This document shows, piece by piece, positions 61,974 to 64,000 of a stretch of DNA of 64,000 nt. Position numbers and translations under genes: made by a program. The DNA comes from Pedobacter sp. AJM (GTDB lineage: Bacteria > Bacteroidota > Bacteroidia > Sphingobacteriales > Sphingobacteriaceae). The notes under the pieces were generated by a model. The model had not been told where the DNA came from. It saw only the letters and a list, made by a program, of their open reading frames with translations, and made no database searches. The stretch lies in the NCBI RefSeq assembly GCF_002197755.1, contig NZ_NHOT01000008.1:1-64000 (forward strand). Direction: 5' to 3'. Position 1 is the stretch's first letter; each line of letters opens with the position of its first letter.

Positions 61974-64000
61974 ATGGCAAAAAAAGGCATAAAAAAAATA
62001 GTTTGGAACGGAGAAGGCACGGTTTATAGAGATAAATCTGTGCCCGGGCGTTCTATTGTGATCGCAGGCGGAACAACCGTGGGCTTTAAGGTAGGCGAAT
62101 GGTTTCCCGGTACAACAGAAGCCGAAAAAAATAAGCAGGTTACCTGGTTTAGGCAATCTCATGATAAAAAGGTAGATTACTTTAAAGATACCCGGCCGAG
62201 TGCAAAGCCTTATACATTATTTATATCCAAGGCACAGGCAGGGAAAGTTGGTTATTACATAGAAGCTAGTTTAACTGGTTTTAAGGATTTATCAGGCGAA
62301 ACCGGTTTGTTTGTACGGGCCTATAGTCCGCCGAGGGTAGTCAGTTCTTACTGGAAGGAAGATATTGAAGGAAATAATAATCAAATTTATGTAGGAAATC
62401 CTACACAATACAATGTGCCCCTTCATTTACATTTAGAATTAGAGGGCTTAAGCGGGTACAATTGCACCGTACATATTTATAATTGTGAGTTTAATCTATT
62501 TGGAGATAATAACCAGAAAATAAGTAAAACCTATACTCAAAAATGTATAAATGGCGTCCTGGATGTTCACATCAGTGCCCAGGATGTATTGCAATGGCGG
62601 AAGCAAATTGGGGCAGAAAAGCCTGTTGAACAGTTTTATGTCATGCTGACTGTAGAAGGCAATACAGGCTATGTGAAGGATACCACCCCCAAAGGTGACT
62701 TAAAACATGCCACGCATTTGTACATTAAAAATAGTTTCGGTAAATTAATCAATAAAGTGGTGCCCTTACCGAAAGGCAATAAGCCAATTGTGATTGGCGA
62801 AGAAGAAAAAAAACCGATTAAGTACGATCCTTGTTCTTTTACTCAGATTAATATCCATGACAGAGAGACGGTTAAAACAGTGTTTAACCATCTGGATCCG
62901 CATAAAATGGGCGTTTCACAGAAACCATTTTCTTTCGGCTTAAATATTTTTTATGGTACCGATCAATACGAGGTGCCTGCAGCTAATAAGCAAATGCTGA
63001 ATAACGTTATAAAGTACCTAAAAATAAATTCAAGGGTAGAAGTATTGATAGAATCTTATGCAGATATCAGGAAGGATTATGCTTATAATGATGATTTGAC
63101 CGAGAAAAGAGCAAATGCAATTTTGAGCTATTTCTATACACATGGAGTCCAAAATAAACTCACTGCATTTTCTTATGGTGAACGGAAAGCAAAGCAGTTT
63201 GACTATATCACCAATGAAGACCGACCAATCCATAGAATAAACCGTAAAACAGTACTCACCTTTAAGGTAAATAACTTAAATACTGTTTTTTATAATACCA
63301 TTACCCCCAATATAGAAGATGCCGTTGATCTTGCCGTTTTTGTAAAAAATTATGTAACAGAAGGTTGTATGATGGGGGATGATAAAAAACAACGACATGA
63401 CCATACCAAGATTAAGAGCAATGTTTTAGTGAACCTTAATGATTTTGAGCCTACCAATGAAATCCCGCTTAATGGCGATGAAAAAAGCAGAAAAGCAGAC
63501 CTGAAAATATTTTCATTTGAAGGGGATATGTTTCCAACGGCAATTGGATTAAAGCCGAATAGGTATGAATTGGGTATTCATTCCTGTGCCTATTTTCAGA
63601 ATCCAAATAAGGCCACACTGGTGATCAACGCCTTTACCGATGCTTTGTGGATTTTACAGGCCACTTACGATTTTGATGGGGATTATCCGATCGTTTACCG
63701 CGGTAAGGCCGAACCTATAAGCGTAATCAAGGGAATTAAACAGCTGGCGGCAAGGGCAAGGTTTTATATTGATAAGTACTTATCCGTTATAAAATACTTC
63801 CCCATGGGCAGTAGTTATGAAACAATGATAAACCTGGCTTTTGACTATTTTGTTTCGGAAGCAGAAATGTATGGAATAGGCTACGCAAAAAAATGGAATT
63901 ATTTGGGCGGCAAATTTAACAAAATACAAAACTATACAGATGCTAACCGGGATTTGGTAGAAAAAGGGATTTTAACCCTTACTGTTTTAGTTATGGTGGT
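61974..64000 (+). CDS. Large OmpA-domain protein of the type VI island, cut by the window end
   Basis: The frame is open from ATG 61974 to the right edge, at least 675 residues. The N-terminal part (about 1-320) has Ig-like beta segments (VVSSYWKEDIEGN, VPLHLHLELEGLSGYN) like those in effector proteins with PAAR-like partners. An OmpA-like C-terminal domain fold follows at about 325-433 (NNVIKYLKINSRVEVLIES, TEKRANAILSYFYTHG, NRKTVLTFKV). The remainder is unassigned. It starts 21 bp after the PAAR-like gene and so is likely its cargo or anchor; a toxin domain may lie beyond the window. Confidence 0.75.
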   Translation, partial: MAKKGIKKIVWNGEGTVYRDKSVPGRSIVIAGGTTVGFKVGEWFPGTTEAEKNKQVTWFRQSHDKKVDYFKDTRPSAKPYTLFISKAQAGKVGYYIEASLTGFKDLSGETGLFVRAYSPPRVVSSYWKEDIEGNNNQIYVGNPTQYNVPLHLHLELEGLSGYNCTVHIYNCEFNLFGDNNQKISKTYTQKCINGVLDVHISAQDVLQWRKQIGAEKPVEQFYVMLTVEGNTGYVKDTTPKGDLKHATHLYIKNSFGKLINKVVPLPKGNKPIVIGEEEKKPIKYDPCSFTQINIHDRETVKTVFNHLDPHKMGVSQKPFSFGLNIFYGTDQYEVPAANKQMLNNVIKYLKINSRVEVLIESYADIRKDYAYNDDLTEKRANAILSYFYTHGVQNKLTAFSYGERKAKQFDYITNEDRPIHRINRKTVLTFKVNNLNTVFYNTITPNIEDAVDLAVFVKNYVTEGCMMGDDKKQRHDHTKIKSNVLVNLNDFEPTNEIPLNGDEKSRKADLKIFSFEGDMFPTAIGLKPNRYELGIHSCAYFQNPNKATLVINAFTDALWILQATYDFDGDYPIVYRGKAEPISVIKGIKQLAARARFYIDKYLSVIKYFPMGSSYETMINLAFDYFVSEAEMYGIGYAKKWNYLGGKFNKIQNYTDANRDLVEKGILTLTVLVMV

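Noticed and set aside
56451..62000. Prophage tail module
   Set aside because: VgrG, Hcp-type tube proteins and a DUF4280 tip occur without capsid, terminase, portal or integrase genes; the Bacteroidota T6SS reading fits better.
1..64000. tRNA or rRNA genes
   Set aside because: No cloverleaf with a GTTCRANNC T-arm and no rRNA segment was noticed; a tRNAscan run would settle this.

Overview
The window looks like a chromosomal segment of a member of the Bacteroidota, most likely Sphingobacteriaceae (Pedobacter-like). The support is a SusC/SusD pair with an ECF sigma/FecR regulator, alternative complex III next to an aa3-type oxidase, lipoproteins with short signal peptides ending in SCK or GCKK, -7 boxes of the TANNTTTG type, RHS proteins with a DUF6443-like start, and type VI secretion parts of the Bacteroidota type (T6SSiii). 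This placement is inference from gene content; no rRNA or tRNA gene was seen.

Layout. 1-620 is a tandem array of nested-palindrome units about 144 bp long. 634-15036 is mostly housekeeping: dnaG, a YraN-like protein, a glutamine cyclotransferase-like lipoprotein, a DUF4251 protein, pgi, an M20D amidohydrolase, prfB with a programmed +1 frameshift, a VapBC-like toxin-antitoxin pair, an alpha/beta hydrolase, a small lipoprotein, a GH18 glycosidase, a SirB1-like protein, a methyltransferase and a DUF1345 membrane protein. 15037-16023 carries no convincing gene but holds an 11-bp tandem repeat and an inverted repeat. 16024-25389 is accessory: a knob/tail-fibre-like secreted protein, two large RHS/YD-repeat proteins, an HNH-like toxin tip with a SUKH-type immunity gene, an XRE regulator and a broken mobile-element ATPase gene. 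25389-27733 has a BamA/TamA-like outer-membrane protein and a deoxyhypusine synthase-like gene.

27986-44534 is a respiratory locus: actA-actF (alternative complex III), oxidase subunits II and I, heme A synthase and heme O synthase, two subunit III genes, subunit IV, an SCO1-like protein with no cysteine, and a DUF420 membrane protein. The complex would take electrons from menaquinol through ActB/ActC to the heme subunits ActA/ActE and on to the CuA site of subunit II. 44692-54653 is an ECF sigma factor, FecR anti-sigma factor, an STN-containing SusC, SusD, a zinc metallohydrolase lipoprotein and a DUF4302 lipoprotein, which reads as one regulated nutrient-uptake locus.

55189-64000 is a type VI secretion spike/effector island: two Hcp (TssD) paralogues, VgrG, a 58-residue basic protein, a candidate SleB-like cell-wall hydrolase, an exported candidate partner, an unknown protein, a DUF4280 PAAR-like tip and a large OmpA-domain protein that runs off the right edge. 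No sheath, baseplate or membrane-complex gene lies in the window. The best candidates for something new are this island, the RHS pair with its knob-protein neighbour, and the cysteine-free SCO1-like protein in the oxidase operon.
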